Assembly (NCBI GenBank): GCA_045113695.1
Contig: JBGUJG010000040.1
Span: 1-64,000, forward strand
Source: UBA4246 sp045113695
Lineage (GTDB): Bacteria; Bacillota; Clostridia; Christensenellales; Aristaeellaceae
Length of the DNA: 64,000 bases
Reading direction: 5' to 3'
Every line of letters starts with the position of its first letter. Within the stretch, counting starts at the first letter, position 1. The position numbers and the translations under genes are program-made. The notes below the pieces were generated by a model. It had not been told where the DNA came from and made no database searches. It was given only the letters and a program-made list of their open reading frames with translations. Positions 55,128-63,979 of the stretch are shown one piece after another.

Positions 55128-56654
55128 TTACAGCTGATTGAGCTGATGGAAGCAGTTCTTGAGAGCGGGGTACAGGGACTGATAGAGCTCAAAGAACGGG
55201 GCGTACTGATTGTGGCGGTCCATGTCGGGCTGCAGGGGTTCGCCCTCTTTGAGCAGGGTACGGCAGGCGGTCGGGATATCCGCAAAGACGCCGGTACCGA
55301 CGCCGGCCAGGATCGCGGCGCCTAAGGCAGGGCCTTCGGTGTTCTGCAGGGTGGAAACCGGCATGCCGAACATATCGGCCATCATCTGCCGCCAGAACGG
55401 GCTCTTGGCGCCGCCGCCGCAGGCCAGCATGCTGTCCGGCGCAACGTGCATGCCGCGCAGCACATTCAGGTTCTGCCACTGGGAATAGATGACGCCTTCC
55501 ATCACCGCGCGGACGATGTCCTGCCTGGTATGCATGGCGGTCAGGCCGAAGAATACGCCGCGGGTTTCGGGATCCAGGATCGGGGAGCGCTCGCCCATCA
55601 GGTAGGGCAGGTAGATCAGGCGGTTCGCGCCGATGGGGCTGTTCGCGGCTTCCTTGTTCATCAGCACGTAGGAATCCGTACCCATGTCCTGTGCCACCTG
55701 GATTTCCGCCTGGAAGAAGGTATCCCTCGTCCACTTGAGGGACAGGCCGGCGGCCAGGGAGGCGCTCATCACGGTATAGCATCCGGGTACTGCGGCGCAG
55801 AAGGTATGCACCCGGCCGGCCGGGTCGATCTGTACGGTATCGGAGTGGGCGAAGACGACGCCGCTGGTGCCGATAGTGGTGAAAGCCTTGCCGGGCACGA
55901 CCACGCCGGTGCCGATGGCGGCGGCCATATTGTCGCCCGCGCCGGCGACGACCGGCATGCCGGCCTTCAGGCCGGTCAGCCTGGCGGCTTCCTCGGTGAT
56001 ATGGCCGGCCACCTGGCAGCTTTCCAGCAGGGGCGGCAGCATCGCCATATCCAGGCCGATCTTCTCGCAGATCTCTTTGGACCAGCAGCGGTTCGGGACG
56101 TCCAGCAGGTTGGTGCCGGAGGCATCGCTCATTTCCATATAGTATTCGCCGGTCAGGCGGAGACGGACGTAATCCTTGGGCAGCTGGATGTGGCGGGCTT
56201 TGGCCCACAGATCCGGCTGGCAGCGGCGTTCCCAGAGCACCTTGCCGGCGGTGAAGCCGGTCAGGGCGGGGTTGGCGCTGATCTGGATCAGCCTCTCCCT
56301 GCCGCCGACCAGGCGGGTGAATTCTTCGCAGTCTTCCTGCGTGCGGCCGTCGCACCAGATGATGGCGCGGCCCAGGGCCAGGTTGTCATCCCCGGTCAGC
56401 ACGAGGCCGTGCATCTGGCCGGACAGGGACAGGCCGGCGATGTCGGCCGGATTGACCTGGCTTTTTTCCAGAATGGAACGGATGGTGGTGCAGGCGGCCT
56501 GCCACCAGTCTTCCGGCTCCTGTTCGGCCCAGCCGTTCTGCGGCTGGTACAGCGGATATTCCACGGACGCGGAAGCGACCGTCTGCCCCAGGGTATCAAA
56601 AAGAACCGTTTTGGTACCGCTGGTACCCAGGTCTACGCCAATCAGATACTGCAT
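55128..56654 (-). CDS. xylB: xylulokinase
   Basis: A 508-residue FGGY-family kinase that phosphorylates D-xylulose to xylulose 5-phosphate for the pentose phosphate pathway. It has the LIGVDLGTSGTK phosphate loop at the N-terminus, SGQMHG near residue 80, the DASGTN motif and the AGAGDNMAAAIG and CGGGAKSPFW blocks of the C-terminal domain. Length is right for XylB. It stands alone with its own promoter and terminator and without xylose isomerase. The GH39 and GH67 enzymes at 17738-21098 would supply xylose. Confidence 0.94.
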   Translation of the reverse strand: MQYLIGVDLGTSGTKTVLFDTLGQTVASASVEYPLYQPQNGWAEQEPEDWWQAACTTIRSILEKSQVNPADIAGLSLSGQMHGLVLTGDDNLALGRAIIWCDGRTQEDCEEFTRLVGGRERLIQISANPALTGFTAGKVLWERRCQPDLWAKARHIQLPKDYVRLRLTGEYYMEMSDASGTNLLDVPNRCWSKEICEKIGLDMAMLPPLLESCQVAGHITEEAARLTGLKAGMPVVAGAGDNMAAAIGTGVVVPGKAFTTIGTSGVVFAHSDTVQIDPAGRVHTFCAAVPGCYTVMSASLAAGLSLKWTRDTFFQAEIQVAQDMGTDSYVLMNKEAANSPIGANRLIYLPYLMGERSPILDPETRGVFFGLTAMHTRQDIVRAVMEGVIYSQWQNLNVLRGMHVAPDSMLACGGGAKSPFWRQMMADMFGMPVSTLQNTEGPALGAAILAGVGTGVFADIPTACRTLLKEGEPLQPDMDRHNQYAPFFELYQSLYPALKNCFHQLNQL

Positions 56655-56704
56655 AGATTTTCTCCTTTTCGTCTTTTCTTCATGTGGCGGCTTCGGATGG
56701 CCTT

Positions 56705-56733
56705 ATTATAGACGAAAGATATCAAAAAAACAA
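56705..56733 (-). promoter_or_regulatory. promoter of xylB
   Basis: Minus-strand TTGTTT (56728-56733) and TATAAT (56705-56710) are spaced by 17 bases, about 50 bases before the start. Confidence 0.6.
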
Positions 56734-56786
56734 GCATTTGAAGCAAATAATGGCGGAACTTCAGTGTTTTTGACCCCCGAAAACGG

Positions 56787-56815
56787 TTGACGAAAAGACG
56801 GTTTCTTGTTAATAT
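56787..56815 (+). promoter_or_regulatory. promoter of the amino-acid ABC operon
   Basis: TTGACG (56787-56792) and TAATAT (56810-56815) with a 17-base spacer. The leader to the start codon at 56911 is about 90 bases. Confidence 0.65.
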
Positions 56816-56910
56816 ACCACTGTCCGGCATTAACCCCCTGAACTGGTATGTTAATCAAGGACGGAGACCGGAACAACGATACAAATCAACCGCCTGTGGG
56901 AGGAATGAAA

Positions 56911-57714
56911 ATGAAAAAGCAGATCGCACGCGTTTTGTCTGTGGTGCTTGCGCTGTCCCTGTTGCTGAGCATCTGCCTGTCCGCTTCCGCTGCTCAGGAG
57001 AGCGATCTTCTGGCCAGGATCCGCGAAAAGGGCTATATCGTCATCGCCACCGAAGGAGACTGGGCTCCGTGGACCTATCATGACGAGAGCAACGCCCTGG
57101 TCGGCTTCGATGTGGAACTTGGCCGGAAGCTGGCGGAATACATCGGCGTCGAAGCGTGCTTTGAGGAAACGAACTGGGACGCGATCCTCGCCGGCGTGGA
57201 TTCCGGAAGGTTTGACATTGCCTGCAACGGCGTCAGCGTGACCCCGCAGCGTTCGGAAAAGTATGATTTTTCGGTTCCCTACGTCTATTCCAAGACCGTG
57301 CTGGTGGTCCGGGGCGACAATGAATCGATCCGTTCGTTTGAGGATCTGAAGGGAAAGAAAACCGCCAATACCATCTCCAGCATCTTTGCCAATCTCGCGG
57401 AAAGCTTCGGTGCGACGGTCGTTGGCGTGGACGCGCTGCAGGATACCATTCAGCAGGTCCTCCAGGGCAGGGTCGACGCCACGATGAACTCCCGCATGAC
57501 CATCAATGATTTCATGAAGGAACATCCGGACGCCAACCTGAAGATCGTGGACGAGCGGGCGGGGGACATCGTCTCCATACCGGTCCGCAAAGGGGAGGAC
57601 GCCGCTTCCCTCCTGGCCCTGATCAACGAGGCGCTCCGGGCCATGCACGCGGACGGAACGCTGACGGAGCTCTCCCAGCGCTACTTCGGCGGCATGGACA
57701 TGACGGCGGAATGA
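56911..57714 (+). CDS. polar amino-acid ABC transporter, substrate-binding protein
   Basis: A 267-residue secreted binding protein of the SBP_bac_3 family. The signal peptide covers about 1-26 and ends in SASA; there is no clear lipobox. GYIVIATEGDWAPW, LVGFDVELGRKLAE and DIACNGVSVTPQRSEKYDFS are the family ligand-binding blocks, including the Arg that holds the amino-acid carboxylate. ATG 56911 was chosen over 56905 because GGGAGG fits better. It is followed by a hairpin and then the permease and ATPase genes. Cystine, histidine or glutamine are all possible substrates. Confidence 0.93.
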   Translation: MKKQIARVLSVVLALSLLLSICLSASAAQESDLLARIREKGYIVIATEGDWAPWTYHDESNALVGFDVELGRKLAEYIGVEACFEETNWDAILAGVDSGRFDIACNGVSVTPQRSEKYDFSVPYVYSKTVLVVRGDNESIRSFEDLKGKKTANTISSIFANLAESFGATVVGVDALQDTIQQVLQGRVDATMNSRMTINDFMKEHPDANLKIVDERAGDIVSIPVRKGEDAASLLALINEALRAMHADGTLTELSQRYFGGMDMTAE

Positions 57715-57758
57715 ATCTGCTGACAGCCCAAAGCAAACAGGTCAAAGCTCAATCTCAG

Positions 57759-57787
57759 GCAGGCGGCTTCCTTGCCGTCTGCTTTTT
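57759..57787 (+). terminator. attenuating terminator between binding protein and permease
   Basis: A 9-bp stem with one G-T pair (57759-57767 with 57774-57782) is followed by TTTTT. Partial stopping here would make more binding protein than membrane subunits. Confidence 0.65.
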
Positions 57788-57802
57788 ATAAAGGATGAAG
57801 GA

Positions 57803-58474
57803 ATGAACGACAGGATCTGGACGATCCTGCGGGACGCTTTTCCGCAGCTGATCGAAAAGTTTTTTACCATGACGGTTCCGTTGACCGTCCTCTCGTTCGC
57901 GCTCGCCCTGGTCATCGCCGTCCTGACGGCGGTCATCCAGTATGCCCGCGTCAGGGGACTCACCTGGCTGTGCCGCGGCTATATCTGGATTATCCGCTGC
58001 ACGCCGCTGCTGGTCCAGCTGTACCTGGTGTTTTACGGCCTGCCCAGTTTGGGCGTGATGCTGGACGCCTTTCCCACGGCGGTGCTGGTGTTCGGTATCA
58101 ACGAAGGGGCCTATATGGCGGAAACCATGCGCGGTGCCCTGGAAGCCGTCCCGTCCGGCCAGCTGGAAGCCGGGTACTGCGCGGGTCTTTCCTACCCGGC
58201 CGTCATGCGGCATGTGATCCTGCCGCAGGCTTTCCGCACGGCCTTCCCGGGCCTGTCCAATTCGCTGATTTCGATGGTCAAGGGCACCAGTCTGGCTTCC
58301 GTCATCACCGTGACGGAGATGTTCCGCCAGGCGGTCGTGATCAACGGGCGGGTCTATGAGTCGCTGGCGCTGTACACCGAAGTGGCGCTGATTTATCTCT
58401 TCTTCTGCTCCCTGCTGACCCTTCTGCAGCGCTGGGGCGAAAAGAAGCTGAACGCTTACGGGGGGGTGCGCTGA
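57803..58474 (+). CDS. polar amino-acid ABC transporter, permease
   Basis: A 223-residue HisM/GlnP-type membrane subunit with about five hydrophobic segments. The EAA loop is EAVPSGQLEAGYCAGLSY near residues 114-131, and IRCTPLLVQLYLVFYGLP is the typical N-terminal block. The stop overlaps the ATPase start as TGATG. Confidence 0.94.
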   Translation: MNDRIWTILRDAFPQLIEKFFTMTVPLTVLSFALALVIAVLTAVIQYARVRGLTWLCRGYIWIIRCTPLLVQLYLVFYGLPSLGVMLDAFPTAVLVFGINEGAYMAETMRGALEAVPSGQLEAGYCAGLSYPAVMRHVILPQAFRTAFPGLSNSLISMVKGTSLASVITVTEMFRQAVVINGRVYESLALYTEVALIYLFFCSLLTLLQRWGEKKLNAYGGVR

Positions 58475-59238
58475 TGCTGACCGTGGAAAACATCCATAAG
58501 CAGTTTCTTCCGCAGGGGCCGGAGGTGCTACGGGGCGTGAGCCTGGATGTGCAGAAAGGAGACGTGGTGGCCATCCTGGGCCCTTCCGGATCCGGCAAAA
58601 CCACGTTGCTGCGCTGCATCAATTTCCTGGAGAAAGCGGATCAGGGCACGCTGACCTTTGACGGGCAGACCTTTGACATGCACCGGATCCAGAAGAGCCA
58701 GGTGGCCGCCATCCGGAAGAAGACCGCCTTCGTCTTTCAGAATTACAACCTGTTCCTGAACAAAACCGTACTGGAAAACGTGACCCTGGGGCTGACGGTC
58801 GGCCGGGGGATCAGCCGGGATCAGGCCAGGGAGACCGGGATCGAAGCCCTCCGAAGGGTCGGCATGGCCGAGCGGACCGGGGCCTATCCCAGGGAATTGT
58901 CCGGCGGCCAGCAGCAGCGCGTGGCGATCGCCCGCGCCCTGGCTTCCTCTCCGGAGATCATTTATTTCGACGAGCCGACCAGCGCCCTGGATCCGGAGCT
59001 GATCGGCGAGGTGCTCTCGGTCATGCGGGAAGTGGCGCAGGACGGGATGACCATGCTGGTGGTGACCCACGAGATGGAATTTGCCCGCCACGTGTCCAGC
59101 CATGTCGTGTTCATGGAAGAGGGAAGGATCGTGGAAAGCGGGCCGTCCCGGGCGTTTTTCGAAGCGCCCCGGACGGAGCGGGCCCGGGCGTTCATCCGGA
59201 GTATCCTGGGCCAGCACCAGGTGGGAAACAATGCGTAA
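58474..59238 (+). CDS. polar amino-acid ABC transporter, ATP-binding protein
   Basis: A 254-residue GlnQ/HisP-type ATPase. Walker A GPSGSGKTT near residue 36, the Q-loop FQNYNLF, signature LSGGQQQR near 145, Walker B IIYFDEPTSALD and the H-loop VVTHEM are intact. The stop codon TAA lies inside a TAATGCATAATG repeat, so the last few residues may derive from the insertion. Confidence 0.95.
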   Translation: MLTVENIHKQFLPQGPEVLRGVSLDVQKGDVVAILGPSGSGKTTLLRCINFLEKADQGTLTFDGQTFDMHRIQKSQVAAIRKKTAFVFQNYNLFLNKTVLENVTLGLTVGRGISRDQARETGIEALRRVGMAERTGAYPRELSGGQQQRVAIARALASSPEIIYFDEPTSALDPELIGEVLSVMREVAQDGMTMLVVTHEMEFARHVSSHVVFMEEGRIVESGPSRAFFEAPRTERARAFIRSILGQHQVGNNA

Positions 59239-59256
59239 TGCATAATGCGTAATGGA
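59232..59256 (+). repeat. TAATGCATAATG-type short repeat at the ATPase stop
   Basis: GTAATGCATAATG (59235-59247) is the same 13-mer as at 46082-46094, followed by GCGTAATG. A weaker copy (GCGTGATGCATGAGG) follows near 59302. The ATPase stop codon is part of the repeat. Confidence 0.6.
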
Positions 59257-59339
59257 CGGGGATTCGTTTCCGGAATCGGGAATCCGGATACAGCCGGCGA
59301 TGCGTGATGCATGAGGAATGATGGATCTTTGGAGGATGT

Positions 59340-60233
59340 ATGGATCTTCAGTACCTGGAAGAAAGCCTCCGAAAAGCATACGGAGGGGCGGCGGAGGACA
59401 TACTGAGCGGGCTTCACTGCCGGCGGAAAACGACTTTGCGGGTGAACACGCTGAAGACAGACCCCGGGAAGACGGAGGAAACGCTCCGCGGAGCCGGTCT
59501 GGCGTTTGAGCGGGCCGCGGGAATTCCGGACGCATGGATCTTTCCGCACGGATCGGAAGGGGCGGTCCGCAAGCTGCCTGCATATGAAAACGGGGAAATC
59601 TACCTGCAGAGTCTTTCTTCCATGCTGCCGCCGCTTTTCCTGGGCGCCGGGGAAGGGGAGGACATCCTGGACATGGCGGCGGCCCCGGGCAGCAAAACCA
59701 GCCAGCTGGCCCAGCTGACCGGCGGAAAGGCGTTTATCACCGCCTGCGAGATCAATCATATCCGCGCGGAGCGGATGAGATCCAACCTCCGGAAGCTGGG
59801 CTGCGGGCGGGTCAACGTGATTGAGCGGGACGCCCGGAAACTGGACGATTTCCTGCGCTTCGACCGGATCCTGCTGGACGCTCCCTGCTCCGGCAGCGGG
59901 ACGCTGGACCTGACGGATGAGGCTTCCTGCAAAGCGTTTTCAGAAAAGCTGGTGCACAACTCCGCGAGGCTCCAGAAGGAACTGCTCCGGAAAGCCGCCA
60001 GGCTGCTTAAAACCGGGGGAACGCTGCTTTATTCCACCTGTTCCCTGCTGCCGGAAGAAAACGCGCAGAGCGCCCGGGAGATGGAAAAGCTCGGCCTTGC
60101 ACCGGATCCGATCAATTTGGAAGACGTCGGAAATCTCCGTCTGCTGGACGGCGGGCTTTCCGGCACCGTGACGGTCTGCCCGAATGAGTGGTTTGAAGGT
60201 TTCTTCATGGCCAGATACCGGAAAAAGAACTGA
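59340..60233 (+). CDS. RsmB/RsmF/Nop2-type RNA cytosine-C5 methyltransferase
   Basis: A 297-residue SAM enzyme that makes 5-methylcytosine in rRNA or tRNA. It has the DMAAAPGSKTSQLA SAM motif near residue 117, DAPCSGSG with the motif IV cysteine and STCSLLPEEN with the catalytic motif VI cysteine. A short N-terminal RNA-binding region is present; the C-terminal PUA-like extension of RsmF is missing. A GGAGG ribosome site lies upstream of the ATG. It is followed after 130 bases by the RNA-repair-like genes, so the whole set concerns RNA. Confidence 0.9.
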   Translation: MDLQYLEESLRKAYGGAAEDILSGLHCRRKTTLRVNTLKTDPGKTEETLRGAGLAFERAAGIPDAWIFPHGSEGAVRKLPAYENGEIYLQSLSSMLPPLFLGAGEGEDILDMAAAPGSKTSQLAQLTGGKAFITACEINHIRAERMRSNLRKLGCGRVNVIERDARKLDDFLRFDRILLDAPCSGSGTLDLTDEASCKAFSEKLVHNSARLQKELLRKAARLLKTGGTLLYSTCSLLPEENAQSAREMEKLGLAPDPINLEDVGNLRLLDGGLSGTVTVCPNEWFEGFFMARYRKKN

Positions 60234-60365
60234 AGACAGGCCGGCGCATGACACGGATCAGTACACACCGGAACGTTCCGGGAAATCTGCCTGTCCGACG
60301 GAATCTGGAAGCTCCGGGCTGGAAAGCGGTTCCGTTCATTGCCTTTGACGAAAGGATGGAAATCC

Positions 60366-61073
60366 ATGGATGAAACCGGTCTGAATGGGCGTTACGACCT
60401 GTACACCGCCGCTGCCTGGATTCTCGGCCATGCGCGGAACGCGGGGACGCCGGAACTCCCGGAAAGCCTGCGCGGGCTGACAGCCGGGGAATGCCGGGAG
60501 GAAGAGCTGTCCCGGATCGTCAGCATCGGCCAGCAATCGGGGCTCAGACTCTATCCCTTCAAAAACGGGACGCAGACCCTGCAGCGGACGAAGCGGACGC
60601 TGGGCTTCCTGCATTCGGTTCCGTTTGAGACGATGCTGGATGTCGGGAGCGGGCGGGGCGTGTTCCTGATCCCCTTTATGAAGGAGTTCCCGTGGGTGAA
60701 GGTGACGGCCCTGGATCTGCTGGAAAAACGGGTGGTTTTCCTCAATGAACTGGCGGACGGCGGTTTCCCGCAGCTTCGCGCCGAGCGGAAGGATATCTGT
60801 GATCAGCCTTTTCCGGAGCGGAGCTTCGACGTGGTGACGATGCTGGAGGTGCTGGAGCACATCCGGCAGGTGGAACAGGCGGTGAAGGCGGCGGTACGGA
60901 TGGCGAAAAAGTTTGTGGTGGTCACCGTCCCTTCCAAGCCGGACAGCAATCCGGAGCATATCCACCTGCTGACGAAAGACATCCTGACCCGGCTGTTCAC
61001 CGCAGCCGGGTGCGGGCGGCTTCATTTTGACGGGGTGGAGGGACATTTGTTCTTGGTGGCGCCGGTGGCATGA
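60366..61073 (+). CDS. class I SAM methyltransferase beside RNA ligase and HD-Pnk
   Basis: A 235-residue methyltransferase. The SAM motif is DVGSGRG (92-98). Glu161, Glu164 and His165 form an E-x-x-E-H motif, and His198 and His200 follow in PEHIHLL. Bacterial Hen1, which methylates RNA 3' ends during repair, binds metal through ExxEH and a later His, so a similar role is possible. However, EVLEH also occurs in ordinary methyltransferases and the spacing to the next His is shorter than in Hen1. AAAGGA lies nine bases before ATG 60366. It stops 43 bases before the RNA ligase gene. Substrate unknown. Confidence 0.65.
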   Translation: MDETGLNGRYDLYTAAAWILGHARNAGTPELPESLRGLTAGECREEELSRIVSIGQQSGLRLYPFKNGTQTLQRTKRTLGFLHSVPFETMLDVGSGRGVFLIPFMKEFPWVKVTALDLLEKRVVFLNELADGGFPQLRAERKDICDQPFPERSFDVVTMLEVLEHIRQVEQAVKAAVRMAKKFVVVTVPSKPDSNPEHIHLLTKDILTRLFTAAGCGRLHFDGVEGHLFLVAPVA

Positions 61074-61116
61074 CGGTCTGCAGGGACAGGTCAATCAGAA
61101 ATATCAGGATCGGAAT

Positions 61117-61917
61117 ATGACGACAGAACCGTTTATCATCAGAAAATATCCCCGCACGCCCCACCTGGAAGGTTCCCGTCTCCAGCCGGGTGATGAGGAC
61201 CTGAGCCAGATTCTGTTCTCAGCGGTCCGGGGCCGCCATCTGGTGGTTGAGGAAAAGTGCGACGGGGCGAACTCCGCTGTTTCGTTCAGCGGGGACGGGA
61301 AACTGCTGCTTCAGAGCCGGGGCCATTATCTGACGGGCGGCTACCGGGAGCGCCATTACCAGCTGATGAAAAACTGGGCCGCCGCGCACCGGAACGCCTT
61401 GTGCGGCGTACTCGGCTCCAGGTACATCATGTACGGGGAATGGGTCTACGCCAAGCACACGGTCTATTACGACGCCCTGCCGCATTACTTTCTGGAGTTT
61501 GACATCCTGGACCGCGAAACGGGTATCTTCCTGGATACGGAAACGAGGCATGAAATGCTTTCCGGCCTGCCGGTCGTTTCGGTGCCGGTTCTGGGGGAAG
61601 GAGAATTCCGCGGCATGGAAGAGCTGCTCCGCCTGCTGGGTCCGTCCCGCTTTGTGACCGGGGAACAGCGCGCTCATCTGGCTGAGGACGCCCGACGCCT
61701 GGGTCTGGACGCGGAAAAAGCGTGTGCCGAAACGGATCTTTCCGGCATGATGGAAGGCCTGTATATCAAAGTCGAAGAGGACGGCCGGGTGACGGACCGG
61801 ATGAAGTACGTCCGCGCGGCCTTCCTTCAGTGTGTCGATTTTTCCGAGACCCACTGGATCGACAAGCCGATCATCCCGAACCGGCTGTCTGTCCCGGTCG
61901 AAAGCCTGTTTGTCTGA
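61117..61917 (+). CDS. ATP-dependent RNA ligase family protein
   Basis: A 266-residue nucleotidyltransferase expected to join 5'-phosphate and 3'-hydroxyl RNA ends. Lys47 in the EEKCDGAN motif I is the adenylated residue. Motif III/IIIa is seen in YGEWVYAKHTVYYD and FLEFDILD, motif IV in EGLYIKVE and motif V in MKYVR. The size is that of a minimal RNA ligase without large accessory domains. AGGA precedes the ATG. The next gene, HD-Pnk, makes the ends that this ligase needs, so they are probably one pathway. Confidence 0.85.
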   Translation: MTTEPFIIRKYPRTPHLEGSRLQPGDEDLSQILFSAVRGRHLVVEEKCDGANSAVSFSGDGKLLLQSRGHYLTGGYRERHYQLMKNWAAAHRNALCGVLGSRYIMYGEWVYAKHTVYYDALPHYFLEFDILDRETGIFLDTETRHEMLSGLPVVSVPVLGEGEFRGMEELLRLLGPSRFVTGEQRAHLAEDARRLGLDAEKACAETDLSGMMEGLYIKVEEDGRVTDRMKYVRAAFLQCVDFSETHWIDKPIIPNRLSVPVESLFV

Positions 61918-61954
61918 TCCGCGGGAGAAACACGGCGGGAAGGGAGGAGCCTGG

Positions 61955-63124
61955 ATGACATGGCTGGAAGCGTTTGCCGGTTTGGTTCCCGGGCCGTCCC
62001 CGGACGGAATCGACTGGGACCGGATCGGCGGGCTGCTCCGGACGTCCTGCTTTTCTGAGCTGGATACGGTCCCGCAGAATCCGGTTTATCACGGCGAGGG
62101 AGACGCCGGGACCCATACGCGGATGGTCTGCCGGGAACTGATCAGGGCAGGAGGATATGAGACGCTTGAGCCTTCGCAGAAGACGGCGCTGTTTCTCGCT
62201 GCCCTGCTCCATGACATCGGCAAGGTCCGGACGACCCGGGAAGACCGGGGAACCGTCGTGTCTCCGCACCACGCGTCTGTGGGTGCCCGGCTCGCCCGGG
62301 AATTCCTGTGGCGGGACTGCGGGCTGTGCGGGGATCCTGAAGTTCTGGCGTTCCGGGAAAACGTATGCGCCCTGGTCCGGTATCATATGCTTCCGGTCCG
62401 CCTGCTGGAACAGGAGGATCCGGAACGGAGGGCCAGGCTGGTCTCCGCTGCCGGCCGGCTCGCGGGCGGTTTTTCCTGGAGCCTGCTGTGCAGGCTGGCG
62501 GAGGCGGACGTTCGGGGCAGAACGGCGGACGACACGGAGGAATGCCTGGACCAGGTCCGCCTGGCCGGGATGCTGGCGAAGGAAGCCGGCTGTCTGTCCT
62601 GCCCGTATCCGTTTCCGGACGGCTTTACGGAGCGGGCATATCTGTCCGGCCGGAACGTGCCGCCGGACCAGCCCCTGTACGACGATACCTGGGGCGAGGT
62701 CATCCTGCTGTCCGGCCTGCCGGGCACCGGCAAGGATACCTGGATCAGCGTCTGCCGGCCGGATCTGCCGTCCGTTTCCCTGGACGATATCAGAAAGCGG
62801 AACCGGATCAGCCCGGACGACAGCCAGGGCGCTGTCGTGCAGCTGGCCAGGGAACAAGCGAGGGAATATCTCAGGAAAAAACAGCCGTTCGTCTGGAACG
62901 CGACCGACCTGACCCGGGAAACAAGGCAGAAGCTCGTTTCCCTGTTCGAGAACTACGGCGCGGCCGTACGCATCGTCTATCTGGAGACGTCCTGGGAGAA
63001 CCGGACGTCCCGGAATGCGGGAAGGCGGGAAGCCGTCCCGGAAAGCGCCGTCGCCCGGATGCTGGGCAGAACGGTTCCGCCGATGCCGGATGAGGCGCGG
63101 ACGGTCGAGTGGATCTGTGTGTAA
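61955..63124 (+). CDS. HD-Pnk: HD-domain phosphoesterase fused to polynucleotide kinase
   Basis: A 389-residue two-domain end-healing enzyme. The N-terminal HD domain (about 35-225) keeps His54, His86-Asp87, His105, His144 and Asp185 as metal ligands and would remove 3' or 2',3'-cyclic phosphate. The C-terminal P-loop domain (about 245-389) has GLPGTGKDT (254-262), SLDDIRK with the likely catalytic aspartate and an Arg-rich lid (ENRTSRNAGRR), and would phosphorylate 5'-OH ends. This layout is known from Runella slithyformis HD-Pnk, often found next to a ligase gene. GGGAGGAG precedes ATG 61955, 37 bases after the ligase stop. Confidence 0.88.
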   Translation: MTWLEAFAGLVPGPSPDGIDWDRIGGLLRTSCFSELDTVPQNPVYHGEGDAGTHTRMVCRELIRAGGYETLEPSQKTALFLAALLHDIGKVRTTREDRGTVVSPHHASVGARLAREFLWRDCGLCGDPEVLAFRENVCALVRYHMLPVRLLEQEDPERRARLVSAAGRLAGGFSWSLLCRLAEADVRGRTADDTEECLDQVRLAGMLAKEAGCLSCPYPFPDGFTERAYLSGRNVPPDQPLYDDTWGEVILLSGLPGTGKDTWISVCRPDLPSVSLDDIRKRNRISPDDSQGAVVQLAREQAREYLRKKQPFVWNATDLTRETRQKLVSLFENYGAAVRIVYLETSWENRTSRNAGRREAVPESAVARMLGRTVPPMPDEARTVEWICV

Positions 63125-63178
63125 GGGCTTGGCTGCGCTTGGCCCGGAAAACATCAAACCTGTCAGGAGGGTATTGCC

Positions 63179-63979
63179 ATGGCTTATTTCAGGATCGAGT
63201 ACTATTCAAACGCTTTGCACCGCACCACTTCCTTTGAGATGTTCATCCCCAATGATCCGCGGGATCCGGAAGGTCTGCCGGGCAATCCCGGAGGGGAAGA
63301 AAAAGCGGAACCCAAGCCCATGCGGACGCTGTTCCTGCTGCACGGCTACACCGGCAAGGCGGGCAACTGGGTGCCGGAGGATGAGGCAGTGCGGCATAAT
63401 CTCGCGATCGTTATGCCGACGGCGGAAAACTCCTTCTATCTGAACGGGGCCGCCACGGGCCGCGCCTACCAGACCATGGTGGGGGAAGAACTGGTCGCTT
63501 ACGTCCGCAAGACCTTCGGCCTTGCAAAAAACCGGGAGGAGACCTTCATCGCCGGCCTGTCGATGGGCGGCTTCGGCGCCCTGCATACCGGCCTTGCCTA
63601 CCCGGAAACCTTCGGGAAAATCGCGGCCTTGTCCTCCGCGCTGATCGTGCATGAAATCGCCCGGATGAAGCCGGGCGAAGACAACGGGGTGGCCAACTAC
63701 GAATACTACCGCGAATGCTTCGGCGACCTTGCGACGGCGGAAGAGCGGGACGTGAACCCGGAATTCCAGGTGCTGCAGCTCAAAAAGAAAAAAGCCCGCA
63801 TTCCGGACCTGTTCATGGCCTGCGGGACGGAAGATTTCCTGATCGAAAACAACCGTCAGCTGCACGCTTTCCTGACGAAGGAAGAGATTCCTCACGTATA
63901 CCTGGAGGGACCGGGGGTTCACGACATGGTGTTCTGGTCGGCATACATTGTCCGGGCGATCGAATGGATGTTCGGCTGA
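63179..63979 (+). CDS. alpha/beta-hydrolase esterase (tributyrin esterase / esterase D type)
   Basis: A 266-residue cytosolic serine esterase. The nucleophile is in GLSMGGFGA, the acid in CGTEDFLIE and the histidine in GPGVHDM; LFLLHGYTG forms the oxyanion region. Members deacetylate xylo-oligosaccharides or cleave short-chain esters, which would fit the hemicellulose genes of this window, but this is inference. A strong AGGAGGG precedes the ATG. Confidence 0.9.
   Translation: MAYFRIEYYSNALHRTTSFEMFIPNDPRDPEGLPGNPGGEEKAEPKPMRTLFLLHGYTGKAGNWVPEDEAVRHNLAIVMPTAENSFYLNGAATGRAYQTMVGEELVAYVRKTFGLAKNREETFIAGLSMGGFGALHTGLAYPETFGKIAALSSALIVHEIARMKPGEDNGVANYEYYRECFGDLATAEERDVNPEFQVLQLKKKKARIPDLFMACGTEDFLIENNRQLHAFLTKEEIPHVYLEGPGVHDMVFWSAYIVRAIEWMFG

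Noticed and set aside
60366..61073. Firm naming of the methyltransferase as Hen1
   Set aside because: The ExxEH motif also occurs in common class I methyltransferases and the spacing to the next histidine differs from Hen1, so only a hypothesis is given.
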